DNA of 64,000 bases from Nectonema munidae (GCA_030549495.1 JAUIRK010000185.1:186001-250000); one strand, 5' to 3'. Counted from the first letter of the stretch, positions 24,110 to 40,528 are shown. Notes: generated by a model not told the origin, from the letters alone. Program-made: numbers and translations.

Positions 24110-24520
24110 AACAGAAGCCTTATAGGCTTTGAGTTTTACTTCATTCATTGAGTTTTCAAAGTCAACGTCCCTGGTGATCTGATGAATTTGAACCTTCAAA
24201 CTGTCAACTTTTCCATGGTCATTCCTGGAAAACCTGATACAAGTAAGTGACCCATTCTTGTCCAGAGTTTTGACTTCAAGCCAACCCTGATATGCATTGG
24301 TGAAAGAGTATGATGTCTGTCAACAAGAGGGTTGATCATGCTCCTTGCTATGCAAGGCACCAATTTCACCCTCACAGGCCAGTCTCTCTGTAATGTTCAA
24401 CACAGTCTCTAATATCTCCAGCATACGGAATTGTCTCTAGGAAATACTTTTCCACTTCTCACATCTCGTTCAGTATCCATGTGTGAATGAGGAGAAACTA
24501 GCTACTGTTGCTAATGAAAG
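24110..24520 (-). pseudogene. Unidentified decayed coding fragment
   Basis: This patch is GC-richer than its surroundings. On the - strand one frame reads VPCIARSMINPLVDRHHTLS followed by PMHIRVGLKSKLWTRMG, and a neighbouring frame reads EILETVLNITERLACEGEIG. The coherent, low-Asn/Lys composition suggests protein-coding ancestry with frameshifts. I do not recognise the family. It could be a transposase or a retrocopied gene remnant in the navigator intron. Confidence 0.4.
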
Positions 24521-24984
24521 ATCTCTAATTTTGGGTTCGTACTATGTGACTCCAAGTTTGTGTACAATATCTGTAATATATATATATATAGTAGACCAAA
24601 TCCTTTTCTTCAAAGAAAAAACGTAGATACTCTTATTTCATTTGTGTTACAAAGTAGAGTCAGGACTGTCAGCGAAGGAAAATTCTCAATACCAACATGT
24701 CGGTAGAGCACTTTAGCAAGCTGACATTTACGAACTAGATCATTTAACTCCTTTTAGAAAAAAAGATATTGAGAATGATTGTCAATGATCAATTCTTCTT
24801 AAAAATTGGTACTATAATTTCCACGTCCTGATTGGATATCAAGTTACTTACTATTTCTTTTCTGTTGATCGCATTTACGAGAATAGCGAAGGAGTAAGAA
24901 TCAGTTTAATGGTGTTTTTGTTTGTTTCCTTAAAACCATGAAAATTCTAAACATCCGATTTTACAAATGTAGAATATGTGCGTG

Positions 24985-25195
24985 TAAGGTTGCATCGGAT
25001 GTTAAATTTTTTGTATCCACGGATGCAGATGCGGATTTATCATAAAAATTATGGTATATAGAAAAAAGGAAAATGTTTGAAAATTGCGATTGCGGATGTG
25101 GAAACTTAAATCATACGCGAATGAGGATGTTAAGAGGATGTTAAATTTTTGCGGATGATTCGCATCTGCCAAAGCGGATATCCGATACATCTCTA
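24985..25195. mobile_element. hAT-like MITE
   Basis: The left end TAAGGTTGCATCGGATG and the right end ATCCGATACATCTCTA are imperfect inverted repeats; read inward from the right it is TAGAGATGTATCGGAT. The interior has recurrent GCGGATG words. No clear target duplication was seen. The minus-strand frame at 25002-25289 is a shadow of this repeat. Confidence 0.5.
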
Positions 25196-27591
25196 TAGTG
25201 AAAGGTAAAAATAAATTGAGAACATTGCAATATCTTTGTAATAATTTGCAAATGTGTCTATACAAGCGCGAAGCAGGCCGAAAGAGCAACTTTTATATCA
25301 TCTTCTGTATTTAGCTTATTTCTATTTTTTGAGATAATCATAAAACTTTTTTTATATTAATCCGAAAAACTATCTTAAAAAATTACAGAAATAATTAAAA
25401 CAATAAAATAGTGTCTAAGAAATAATTGATATTGATTTTTTCGACTTATCACCGTCGAATTGGGAACTGGATAGTTCCGTGACCTTCACTAATTTTTCTT
25501 CAACTCTCATTTGTAAATGAACAACAACAGCATTTGTCATGCAAAGGAAGTTAGATTCGTTTTTGAACTGTGTCTTTTGAACACGTGTGATTTGAGCTCT
25601 GGCCTTGGTGAAATGTACTTAACGAGAATATATTTTATGAGAATGAGAAAGGATAGCTAGAATATATGTGCAATTAATACAAATGCATATAGAGATAATC
25701 TTGATAATGATGATGATGATGATGATGCTGAGGATGAAACTAATTAACGCTTTCTGAAATTCATTTTAGTATCTGTGATGCTAAATAAAATAATATAAAT
25801 GTGATAATTAAATTAAAGTATAATGAAGAGCTTTGAATGAGGAGGATCTTGTATCAAATGTTTCATCTTAATTGAATAGATGAAACTCTTCTATCTTCGT
25901 AAATGATGCGCTTTTAACGATGTTTGAGTTTTGCGCTTGGTGATGAGAGGCGATGAGAGAAATCAGTATTTTCAAGGACAATTTAAAGATATCTTTATAC
26001 TAGAATATTACAATGCTAAATGGTACACGACTTAGATTGGAAGAGAAGTAAAAGATTGGTTCAAATGAAAAAATTTATAATGCATCCTAACAAAGTGAAT
26101 AAAGACCATCAACTGTTCTAATGATAAGCTTGGAACTCAGAGATTATAATAGAATTGTTAGTCTAAAAAGATTTTACCTCTGAATTATAATGTTTATAAA
26201 ATTTATTCTTAAGCACTTCCCTAAATTTTGCATAAAATACAAACAAAATGCACCTAAAACATAGTTATAGACTACAGAGCAAAGTTAGAGAAGATCCACA
26301 CAATTTGGAATAGCAAAGTAAGTAAATTATAAAATTTATCACTGAAAGTAAAATGTGGTAATTTCACAAAAAAAACTTTCGTTTAAGATGATTTTTCAGT
26401 CAGTTATTTTACCTCACTGAAAGTTAATTTACTACTAAAATAGTAAATTTCCCATGGTTTAATGGTGTTTTAATTATCAAGAATAGTAATATTGTGCATT
26501 GTTGCGGTAACCGTTTAAAGCAGTAGTTACTGTAACCATTTTTTGTTTTCAGTGTATCATTTGGCAGAATATTATTCTAATAAGAAAATTAGGTATCTTT
26601 AATGAAATCTTTGCTACTTTTTTCTCCAACTAAGTTGGATATTTTTGGTCAAGTCTTTGAACGCTTTTTAGAGAATCAATAATGACTAATTTTTTGAGTT
26701 TAATTCTTCATCACTAGCGGATCTTAATTTGGGGTAATTTGATCCAGCATTCATAATGAGCGAAGATATTAATTAAAGCCACTTCTTATATAATAGCAGA
26801 AGTGCATACTGCATCTAGTATTCCATCTACTAAAGATGAATGAGGTTAGACAAGTAGTTTTTAGGAACTAATTCCTTGAGTTTCAATCAAGCAAAATTAA
26901 ATATAAGAATATTAAAGCGATAGAGTAAAAAATATAAAAAATAAGAAATTTAGGAAATTAAAATTAAATTTGTCGGTATTGAAGAATGCACTGAATAGGA
27001 AAATGTAAAAATTAATAATTATAAGGGGGGTATTTATGTTGGAAAAACTATTTTTTATCATTTCAATTTAGTGAGAACTCTCTAAAGTACTAGAAGATTT
27101 CGGTAAAAAGCTGCACCCTTTTTCCAAAAATCATACTCGTATTTTAGAATTTGTCTTTTGTATTTCAACGGACATAGTATCGAAGAAAAATATTGAATTC
27201 CGACAACTTAAGCTTGTAAAAAATGTCAGAGAAAAAAACAAAAATTTTCCAAAAGCATAACAACTCTTTTTAGGTTAAACTAAGTAACTACGAATTTTAA
27301 ACTTAATTTTACCTCGTTTTTTTCATAAGTTCTTTTATCATATCATGAGTCGGCAATTTCTCGTAATTTTGTCAACATAATGTTGACTCTGTGTATATAA
27401 TATGAAATATAAGTATAATATGATAAACTAATTTTTTGTTTGTTTTATGATTAATAAAATTAATTTTAAGCAATAAAGTATATTACTAAAAACACAGGGA
27501 TAACAATTATCAACCAATAAAATCAAAGTTAGTTTATTTTCAGTAGATTTATATTGAAAATCATTCAAATAAACAGTTGCTCTTTTTTCTG

Positions 27592-27613
27592 CCCCCCCCC
27601 CCCCCCCCCCCCC
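27592..27613 (+). repeat. Homopolymer C22
   Basis: Twenty-two consecutive C. A related shorter C run follows at about 28116-28125 with similar downstream sequence (CTCAAATTC). Both may come from poly-C-bearing MITE ends of the kind seen complete at 57881-58165. Confidence 0.8.
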
Positions 27614-29253
27614 TCTCCAAATTCCTTTTGAATTTTTGGAATGTTTTGATATGTATGCACTTGTTTGGCGGCCTCAATCTCTGTTAGTATATTCTTGCTA
27701 ACAAAAACAAATGTGTCGAAGATTCTTTCCTCTAACTAACATTTTTCTCACAGTTGACGACTCTCTAACAACTGATATTATGCCAATACATCTGTAAAAC
27801 AAAGAGTTTTAAGAAGTCAACGATGCTCAATGCTGCATGAAAGAAAGAAGAATCTTATGCTTGTTTCGTATCTGAAAGAGTATACAACAAAAAATTGTCA
27901 ACAATGAAATCTTGAATTTTTTTTCAGAAAGTCTAGAAGGATTCAACTTTTTTGAAAAAACTTCCAAAAAAATAAATTTGTGTGATACTTCATGATTTCC
28001 AAATAATTTTATTGAAATCCCATTACTGAAATTCTTAAAGTACATGTGCTACTACTTTAACTACATGTGCTACATTCTTTTTTGGTAAAAATGTCTGCTA
28101 GGTATAAAAATGTCTGCCCCCCCCCTCAAATTCTTTGTCTGCCCTTCCAACTTCTATTTTCTGACTACGCCACTGACGTGAGGTTTTAATGTAGTTTTCT
28201 TTTCAAAAATGAGTTTATTTTAAGGATGTATTAATTAGTTGATTTATTTTAAAAACTTTTGTGAAGTAAAGATGTGTTATATTTAAAACAGAATAAATAA
28301 CAAAGATATAAAAATACAGTATTATAATTTGTCTAAAATACAATGTTAACTTTTTAGTGAGACTTTTGTAACTGTGTACCCTTTAATATTTTATCGATAT
28401 CAATGTGCGAATTTTGTATACGTAAAATGTTGCATAAATGTTGATCAGTAATTCTATTTCTTTCTGAACTTTTAATATTTTTCATAGAAGAAAAAATTGC
28501 TCATAAGACCCCACACACAAGACATCTTTTTGCCAAATCACAAATATTAGGAAACTCATTAAATGATTCAACTTTTTTGTAAAGTCAAGGTAAGGTATAG
28601 CTAAATTCGTTTTGATGAAAATTCTAAAACATAATAGTAAATTGTAAATCACTCCTTTATTAATTTGAAAAAAAAACTTTGACTTGTTGACGTATAACTT
28701 GACGAAATGTTCACGCATATTTAAAAGTTTAAGAAAAATGCTTTAAAAAAGATATTTAAAGATTACTAAAAATACTTTTAAATAAGGAGCTTCAAATTTA
28801 AAATAGATAGACGGCTTTATTATATAAACGGTGACATAGAAATGGGTATAGAGCGTTGTCGTGCTGTAGTTTTGCGAAGCATGTAATGGATATTAGTGAA
28901 GTATCTCAACTTAAAATTTTATTCAACTCTTTTTGCTTTTAAGGCTAAGAGGGAAAAATGATTCTAACAAAAAGAATTTGCATCACAAGCACTTTAATAA
29001 AATAAGAGCCACAAAAATGTTTTGAAGAGAAAATATATATTTTTCGTTTGACACATTTGATCTTTTGATAAATCCATCGTTTTTATGCCCTATATAAACA
29101 GTTAATTTATCCCACCCGTCGTCATTTTGAATGTCAACATTAAATCCATCGATATAAAGTATGCACACCGCTGAGTGACTTCAAGTAAACAATGTGAAAT
29201 TTGGAGTAATTGTTTTGTAAGGTACCTAATAATTCCTTATTTTATTTCGGAAG

Positions 29254-29413
29254 ATATAAACTCTGGAAACTTAAGAAGCATCCTCAATCTCTTTTTCAAC
29301 ATCTCAAAAAGCAGAGAAATCGTGAAGGATGTCGCAGTTTGTAGCACTTCTTGCAAATCAAAGGACAACATCCTTGAAAGTAAGGAAAAAGCAGAGCGCG
29401 AAATAATTCATAG
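29254..29413 (+). CDS. NAV: Neuron navigator homologue, exon D (end of CH domain, start of linker)
   Basis: After the split codon (Asp) the exon encodes INSGNLRSILNLFFNISKSR, aligning with IRNGNLKAILGLFFSLSRYK of vertebrate navigators, the last CH helix. The linker that follows is Lys/Glu/Ser-rich (DNILESKEKAEREIIH). The acceptor GGAAG at 29249-29253 is weak, but it is the only nearby AG that gives the phase (2 bases completing the codon) needed after exon C. The donor is GTAAAG at 29414. It ends in phase 2. Confidence 0.85.
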
Positions 29414-32187
<2,774 letters not shown>

Positions 32188-32270
32188 ATACAACAACAAG
32201 AGTATCAAAGAGGTCAATACTGCAAGGCCGAAACTCAAAACAGTAGCGAAAGATACACAAAACACAAATC
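32188..32270 (+). CDS. NAV: Neuron navigator homologue, exon E (linker)
   Basis: The 83-bp exon (phase 2 in, phase 1 out) encodes (R)YNNKSIKEVNTARPKLKTVA and then KDTQNTN. It is a basic, low-complexity linker as in the poorly conserved region after the navigator CH domain. It is called from its splice sites (AAAAG acceptor, consensus GTAAGT donor at 32271) and from exact phase agreement with exons D and F, not from sequence similarity. Confidence 0.7.
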
Positions 32271-34767
32271 GTAAGTTTCTATTATCCTTCCTTTTATTAA
32301 TTAAAGTTAATTGATTAAGAAAACTAATGAACAATAGTATATAAAAAATGTGTGTATAAGTGAAAATATCGAGTTACCTATAAATAGACAAAAGTAAAAG
32401 AAATTTAATGGCATATAACCTTGTAAAATATTGATAGTAAATTTTTACCTTATCTTATAAGATTCTTTTTCGATATGTGTATCCCCTTACTCAATACATT
32501 AAAAGAACAACTTTTTTAGTTAATTTAATAGCTGAATATAAACTTTCTTGATGAGATTAAATGATTTTCTTCTTTCTTATATAATTTTGTCTATATACTC
32601 TTTTGACCTTCTATATAGTTAAGCCCATTTACAAATTTTACATAATTTTCTATACCTTTACTAGTCTATCTCTGAAAAAGTGCATATATGTATAAGCTGC
32701 TAAATTATGTCTTTCTAATGATATTTTTTACATTTTTGAACATATATCAGTTGACTTTTGTGATTAAGCTGATACTTCGTGTTTTAGATGCTCTTCTCAC
32801 CAATTAAAGTATCGCTATATATTTGTTGGTATATAGAGTTTATGTATTTTATTCTAATCAAATTAAAACCTTTTTAGCATATTTTGAAAAGAAGTGTATT
32901 TTACATTTCCTGAAATATTAATTAAAATTAACTTTTAAAAAGCGTTCATTGTATTTAACGTTCTTAGCATACAAATGCAAAAGTTAAAAAACTAAAATAA
33001 GATAGAAAAATTGCAGAAAAGCAAATTACATGAAACTCGTAGGAACATCTTCATTTTTAATTAAAAAAAAATTAGAAAATGACACGAAAAATTGGAGCTT
33101 TTAAGATATAATTAAATTTCGGGTTTTTTGTTCTTACGACTAGTCGAACGCACAAAGATGTACAACTTACTTTGTACTTTTGAAAAATTATGCTAAAATT
33201 AATATAATACTAATTTTTGACCATTTGTTTTCATTTGGATATTTTATCATATTACCAAACATTTTCTGCGTGATTTCTTTCTTTTTATCTCTTTTCTTGG
33301 TAATTTTTCCTATATGTAAGTCTTTTTTTATGTTATCCTCAACTTGCATTTCATTACATGTTTTTCCTTCTATAAAGTTATAAGAATTAAAATGTATAAA
33401 TAAGATTTCATATTCTTTTTTACAACATGGAAATAAATATTTTTAATACTTTCCTAAATTTGAGTTCACCTTTAAAAATGGATCATTAAAGATTCCTTCA
33501 TAGAATATATTAAATATGGCTGTCAGATGCCCATACGTCGCATAGAAGATATTTTCGACTAGGAGAGCCATGGGCAAATTTTATAGAGGTCCAAAAAAAA
33601 TTTTATAGGACATAATAATAGAAAATATTTTTTCTCAGGGGACTCAAAAATTTTCTTCGCTTTGCTCCTCTAGCTACGCCTCTGCTGTATGGAATGTTCT
33701 GGTTATTGGAGTTTTCATAAATAAAGAAATCTCTGACTTTTATTTCATATTTTATTATTCTTAACTCATCCATTCTCTGTTTGGGTTCGATTCCCAATCG
33801 TGACTATTCTTGCCATCTGTTGAGCTATGGAAGATTACCATGGATCCGATACCGACATCTAAAAAATAAAAAAGGTTTAAAAAATTTAGTTACAAATGAA
33901 AAAAAAATTTTCTATTTTTAGTATAAAGATTTTTCTTTTATTTTTTAATATAATTTTTGCATTAATTATTATTTTTTGTGTATAAGTAATAAAAAAATTT
34001 ATATTTGCTTCGGATTGCTCAGTTAAAATTTGAAAATTTAGTTTTGTGTAATATTTTATTCAAATTATGATTTGAAAAATAATTAATTAATTAATTTTTG
34101 AAAGTTAAATGTCAAATTACTTTTAAAATAATCTCTGAAACTCTGAAACCCCTGCACGAAAAAATAAGTATAACATATGAAGATAATTTTGAAAATATAT
34201 GATGATTACTCGTGAAAATAGCACTACGCCGTCTTTTTAACTCACAAATTGCGAAAATCTAACTTCCGCTAAAATTTCTTAATTTACATATTTTATTTTT
34301 CTTACATCTTAGAATTTCACCTAACATTAACCTGTGGCGTAGCCATGAGGGAACGTGTGGGCACTTCCCGATATTTCTATTCTCTTAATAATTCAAAAAC
34401 CTATTATAACTCTATTTGCATTGAGAAAAGCTGAATTTGAGATTTTATTTTTTTGAAAAAAATGTGCACCTTTGTGCCACCCATTTTTTTCATTTTCCTT
34501 ATGCGATTTGCAACTGCAGCTTACTGATCTCTGATACAAATGATTTAGATGATTTTTAATAATTTAGCAAGACTCTATCTCTATTAAAATTGTGTGGACA
34601 AGCATTCATATTTGTCTCATAAAAACACAATAAGCATAAGGCTATTAAAAGTCTAGCTGATTGAAAAAATTCGACATCTCCTTTCTTTGCCATCAAACTT
34701 CATGATAAAATAGGCATCGCACTGTTCCAACCACAAAGGCTGAAGATGTTATGAGTATGATTTTCTA

Positions 34768-35445
34768 ATTTTTTTCAAGAGGAAGAACTTTCTTTCATGG
34801 ACGAAATTAGTTTGTTATGTGCACAGTTTCGAAAATGGAAAGCTAAGAGAGGAAAAAGGCTGCTTTTATGTGAAGAACAACTTGAAGATGAAATGCTAAA
34901 AGAGACCAAAGAACATTTGACAAGAATCCAAGAAGAAATGAAACATTACTTAGATGACATTATTGGTAAAATGAGATAGTAAAACTGAAGTTTGCCTGAA
35001 ATATTTTACGCCGTTGACGATCTTCCTGTAGACTTACAAGAAGAGTTTTTTGAATTCATCAACAACAGCTCTATCAAAAATAACCAAGTATAACAATAGT
35101 GCAGTATCTCCAATCTTTTAAATCAAATGAAAGACCCAATGCATGTAGGATGCTAACGCAGATATGAGATTTTGTGTCTTAGATCTCAAAAAACCATGAA
35201 TAAATTTGAATGTATCTAAGGGACAAATCCATTGGACAAATTAAAAAAATATTTTTAAGAAAAATCTGGAATAAAGACAAATTTTCATTGATCTTTTTCT
35301 GTGCTCAATCTTTTTTAAATATAATTTAATTTATTGTTACTTGCTCAATAAATAGTTTCTTTCAGTGAAGATAAAATCTTGGGGTCATGCTAAATTTTAT
35401 GTTACTAAAAGAGGTCTCGTATTGAAAAAGTTTAGCAAACACTGG
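34768..35445 (+). pseudogene. hAT transposase C-terminal fossil (GTF2IRD2/SCAND3-like)
   Basis: A frame at 34775-34978 reads DEISLLCAQFRKWKAKRGKR, then a charged helix ending HYLDDIIGKMR*. Shortly after, VDDLPVDLQEEFFEFINNSS matches the region before the dimerisation domain of SCAND3/GTF2IRD2-type hATs, followed by a degraded QMKDPMHVG. AACACTGG near 35437-35444 may be the element's right end (CAGTGTTTGCTAAAC on -). The left end was not found. It was considered as a navigator exon and rejected, because the matching family is a transposase. Confidence 0.6.
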
Positions 35446-38181
35446 AATAGATCGCAGTTAATCGGTTAGTTCTAAGTCAGAAATATCCAGCAAAAGAAAA
35501 GAAACTCGGGACGGATGCGGGTTTCAAAACTAAAACTGAAGGGCCCACTTTTGGTTCAGAGATAATTAGGCCTTTGACAGATTAGGCCTCTGTACAATTC
35601 GAACTCAAATTCAATATTATTTATTGGTTGAATTGTCCAGAGAACGCATTGTTTTGAAGACAAATTTGTTAAAAGCCGAATTGACTTGAGTCCGAATCGA
35701 GCTGCTCCAATAAAATACAGGGCGAGGTGGTAGCGGATAAATTTTTACAATCTGCGAATGGCACTAGTGTGCATGTAAAAATATGTGAGGGTGTTTCTAA
35801 AAGGATGAAATTAAAAATTGTATGAATTTTAGATTTTTTAATCTCAGTGTTTTAGGTGCCTGCTGAAAGAAACCAAATGAGAGCTGGTGATAAGCTTCGA
35901 TTTAAAACTGATCATCATGTGGTAAAGAGTGTCCTTCAACTTCCAATTATTAAAATAAATGTAAACATATGTCTCTCTTCTTATTCTTCATCTCCGTGGT
36001 AGTGTATTTGTTGTTGCGTGCGATACTCTGATTAGGCTACGCGCACACACACGCACCCATTTCCCATGCACCCATTATTGCACAATCACTTTTATCTCAT
36101 AATCATAATTCAAATGTAATGGTAAAACACGTGAGCAGCTACCCTCCTTCTCCACATAACTCAACATATTTTATGATGGAAAAGCAATTAGGCATGATAA
36201 TAAATTATTATCCACAATAAGCATACATCTACGCACCTTCCTAATTTTATTGGTTTTCACTTTCATTTGTGATAAGATAAATAGTACCAGACTTGTATCA
36301 AATCTTCTCTTAACACACTCAGATTCGTAAAAAGGCAAATGATATCTTATTTCTTTACACACACTCACTCACAGAAAGACACAACCTTTTTTCATTTCTA
36401 AAAGTATCTTACTTCTTTTTATCTATAGAATTCCAATATACAAGTTGAAGTCTTATTGAACTTTGTCCAGTAGATTATTATACTTGATTCATTTGACTAT
36501 TTCTTCTATTTATAAAAGTGGGCTTACTTATGGGAAAATTCGAGTAAAGTTGAGGAAAATTTTCCATTTAATATATGACAAGCAAGGCCCGCCTTAATAA
36601 TTCCTTGGTCCAGGGCAAGCCCTTTACTTCCCATGTAAAGCCATATATTTTATAAAGCCGCACCTGACTTTAATTAGTGTGTAATTGCATGTGTAAAATG
36701 TGGATATGTGAGTTTCTTACCTCTGAGAGTAGGTGTTCTTATGCAATATTTTTTGACTTGATCATAATTTTTCGAAGTTATAAACATCAAAAATTAAATA
36801 TTTGAAACACTCGCAATTTTAGCTTTTTTTCATAATTGAATTTTAATAAACGTGTATCAAATAAAAAAATTTTCCTTGAACAATCCTTACATAAGTCAAA
36901 CTGAACAATGGGTGTGCGCTGGAACTTGTTAAAAAATGTCGAATTATAGTCCCTGTACTCACATATTCAACTAAACAACTAACCAATTTACTGACTAAAC
37001 AATTGATACATTAACTAACTTTTCAATTATTAATTAACTGGGCAAATCTTAGCTTGACAACTAGAAAGTATTCTTTCGTTTTAATGTCTTGTCTTTCGCA
37101 TGCTGCCACGGACCTATGTTTTGACAACTGAATCCTTGATATCTTATTGGTTGGAACAATAATGGAATTGACATGTTTGTTAATCGATGTTATGTGTTTG
37201 TAGTTACCTATTATTTGTATACATATACAATGAAGCAAGAAGTTCTTGCAGAGAAGTATGATCTTGAAAAACATATCAAATGTTTTTATTCACAATCGGG
37301 AACAAATTTTGGAAAAAAAAACTTTGCTGAGGAAATAGCTTTTTTGTAGATATTGCTTGTCCTATTGGTAAATATACCCTTGGTAGAGCTTACTTTTGAA
37401 GAATTATAAAGAGTATTATAGGGCTTGATTCTGTTGTTTTTACACGTCACTACACTTAATTCCAAAGAATTAGTTCACCCGCTGGTAATTTGTTTCTAAG
37501 TTTTCAGTTTCATCATTATCTTTTACTTTCTATCTCTGCATAGATGGGAAAGCATGTTGTAAGTAAATTTAGCCAGTTTCTATAGGTTTTTATGCTTTGA
37601 TGACAATTTTTTAGGCCTTTTCTTTTTAAGAATGATAAGTTCTCAATCCAAAGAAGTTTTGCGAGACTATGAGAAGAGTTTCTCATTTTCCAACCTATTG
37701 CTAATTGTAAGCTTTGGCGATCTAACACTATTAAAATAAGGGTCATAGAATTTCCTCTTTTAACAGAGGAATATAATCGAAGTAGAATCTTTTAATAACA
37801 ATTTTAAAGGGACGATTACATTTATGGCTTTTTAAAGGTCCTCCATTCCCTAACAAATATTACTTCAGCAATTCCCCAAACTCTCAAAGCATCATCTATT
37901 CAAGTTTTACTTTATTTCCCCATTTTAGGAACATAATTTTGAAGAATAATCGTCTGATTTCATTTAATCGTCTGATTTCATTTCCAATGCAATTATATAT
38001 ATATATATTATATATACATCTCCAACCTGTATACTACGATGATTCATCTCCAACCTGTATACTACGATGGTTTCTATTCCATGTACAAATGACTAGGGAG
38101 ACAATGTTCCACTTTATTGTTCATATTTTGCTAGATGTAAGAATTGATATATCTCATTAGGGGGGGGGCGATTTTACATAA

Positions 38182-38681
38182 GTTATTACCTATATACCTG
38201 TATACTACGATGGTTCATCTCCAACCTGTATACTGCGATGGTTAATCTCTAATCTGTCAGTTCATATTTTGCTAGATGTAAGATTTGATATACCTCATTT
38301 GGGGAGACGATGTTACATAAGTTATTACCTATATTTTTACAATTATTTCACAATATTAAATAATATATCTGTCAAATAATCAAAATAAAATTCTGTAATC
38401 AAAGAATCGAACACTCGAACAATCAACACAAGCATCCCCCTCTCGAAAAATGTTCAAATCAAAAAATATTTATTCTTTTTAAATATATCGTTGGCTCCCC
38501 TTACTTTTAAAATTATAATTAATTTTTATCAAATTATGCACATACGAAACTAAAAGTAAGGGGAGCCAACGATATATTTAAAAAGAATAAATATTTTTTG
38601 ATTTGAACATTTTTCGATTCTTTGATTATTCGACAAATATAATATTTAAAATCGTGCAAATTGCAAAGTATAAGTAATAAC
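38182..38681 (+). repeat. 500-bp direct repeat, copy 1
   Basis: By eye it differs from copy 2 (40529-41028) at about four positions. It starts GTTATTACC and ends GTAATAAC. Its middle holds two perfect inverted arms of about 57 bp (around 38454-38512 and 38556-38614) separated by a short loop: TTGGCTCCCCTTACTTTTA on one side and TAAAAGTAAGGGGAGCCAA on the other. Confidence 0.85.
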
Positions 38682-40528
38682 TAGGGCGGTTAAAAGTCAA
38701 TAAAGTCAACTTTTTAGATTTAACTGCACAATTATATAGATTTACGATGTAACACATATCTCCAGTTTTATATACTTTTTTTCGTATTTTTTATGTCAAT
38801 TAAAGTCAACTTTTTTATGTTGGGTCAACTTTTTTCCATATAGTCAATTTTTTTTGTTAGGTCAATTTTTGAATTTGACGATATTTGATATAATAAAACT
38901 TTAACATAATAGATACGAGCGAGAAAATAAGAAGAAGTGAGAAAAGAGAGACAGCGAGAGAAAGAGAGATAAATGGCAACATATGTTACATTATGCAATT
39001 TGCATTCTTTGATACAAGTTTTTAAATTGATTGTTTGTTTTCACTCCAACTTTCATATTTTTGTTATGCCAAAGGTTGCTTCTTCCAAAATTTCAAAGAT
39101 TCTTCAAATTGTTGATCCGTTTCCTAGAGAATTTATCTTATCCTCGAACAAAGAACTTTTTTGTATACTATGTTCAATAACTGTAAATTACGAAAAAAAA
39201 TTTTTTTTTGAAAAACACAGAAGTACTAAAAAGCATCAAATGCATTGAACTCTTTACCAAGTACTTCAAATATATTGAAATATTCCGAAAAAATTGATAA
39301 AAACTTCACAAAAAAGTTAGTCAAATGTTTTTTGGAATCTAATATACACAAGTTAGGACACTCAAGTTTAATGAACTTTTTCAAAGATTTGGGGTACACA
39401 TTACCATCAATTTCAACTAGTAGGCTTATTGTCGATGAACTTGCAGATGAAAGTTTTTCTAAAATAAAATTAAAAATTGCTAATAAAAAGGTTTTCTTAA
39501 TGATGGATGAAACCGATGTGTATGGCGAATCTTTCATTAATGTTCTTATTGGCACTTTAGATTAACCAAATAAGGTGTATGCAGTGAAGACAAAGTTCAT
39601 TGATGTCTCAATTAATTCGCAAAAGGTGATATTTGTTCTTGACGAGTTATTAAGCAGCTAGATATGAATAGAGAAGATTTTTGCTTACTTTTAAGCGATG
39701 CTGCCAAATATAATATTTCTGTAGGTAAACAACTGAAGGTTCTATACCCTAATATGTTTCACGTTACATGCTTTGCCCATCTTTTACACAATTGTGCATT
39801 AAAAGTAAAGGCACATTTTAAAGAAGTTGATGAAGTGATTGCTTCTGTTAAAGCAGCCACAATCAAGAACAAGGCAAGAAAAGAAAAATTCAAATCGATC
39901 GGCTATCCTCCTCATTCAATTGTTACAAGATGGGGAAGTTGGATAAAAGCAGCATTGTACTACTATACAAATTTAAATAAAGTAAAGGAAATAGTTAAGA
40001 CTTTTGATGAAGAAGAAGGAATTTTAGTAAGAAGAGTAAAAGAAGCAGTTAATAAAGAAAGTTTAATAAAGGACTTGATTAGTATCAAAAGAAGTTATGG
40101 ACAACTGATTGAGATGATCGAAAAACAGAAAGTTTAAATTTAAAGGCATTTGAAATGTATGAAAATTTACATTTTGAAGATGAATGTGATATAAAAACTT
40201 ATTTCGATAGAAGAATAAATTCAAACGATCTAGTTCAAATAACGAAGATGGATGATAAAAGTGTGTCTCCATCTTTATGATCTCCTTCAAAATTGTCAAG
40301 CTACAACAGTAGCTGTAGAGGGATCTTTTTCCATGCTTAAAAAACTTATGTCCAAAGATAGAAATTTTTCGAAGGAGAACATTTTCAGGTATTTCATGTT
40401 ATTTTATTACACCAATTGTTAGTTCATTTCAATAAATTTTTAGGTTAACTTTTTTTTCTAAAGGTTAATTTTTTTACATTGATTTGTCAACTTTTTAGAA
40501 TTTTTTAGGTCAATTTTTGTTGCCCCTA
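38682..40528 (+). mobile_element. hAT element (CGGBP1-related type) between the 500-bp repeats
   Basis: The termini are TAGGGCGGTTAAAAGTC at the left and GTTGCCCCTA at the right, an imperfect inverted pair. Repeated phrases of TAGGTCAATTTTT type lie near both ends. It encodes the transposase fossil at 39066-40424. The 8 bp flanks are GTAATAAC and GTTATTAC: each other's reverse complement, not a direct duplication. The insertion therefore lacks a normal hAT target duplication, or its surroundings have been rearranged. Confidence 0.75.
39066..40424 (+). pseudogene. hAT transposase, CGGBP1-like, broken
   Basis: The N-terminus (39066-39248) has a BED-like zinc finger: FCILCSITVNYE, then HRSTKKHQMH, with CxxC and two His. 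Next come KKLVKCFLESNIHKLGHSSL and a catalytic-type DETD in VFLMMDETDVYGES (39245-39565), then FHVTCFAHLLHNCALKVK and VTRWGSWIKAALYYYTN (39664-40137). The C-terminus keeps VEGSFSMLKKLMSKDRNFS near 40312-40370, the hAT dimerisation motif. The order and spacing match the CGGBP1-related hAT family. At least two frameshifts and two internal stops disable it, few enough to suggest a moderately young copy. Confidence 0.8.

Larger units (their letters stand above)
22412..29253 (+). other. Navigator intron 3 (6.8 kb)
   Basis: It is bounded by GTAAGA and a CGGAAG acceptor chosen because it keeps the frame. It contains a coding-like fossil on the - strand near 24110-24520, a MITE at 24985-25195, a C22 homopolymer at 27592-27613, and a hAT-like end at 28161-28175. 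Confidence 0.7.

Noticed and set aside
34797-34979. Possible navigator exon with a charged coiled-coil-like frame
   Set aside because: The downstream sequence (VDDLPVDLQEEFFEF) is typical of hAT transposases, and the frame does not fit the phase between exons E and F.
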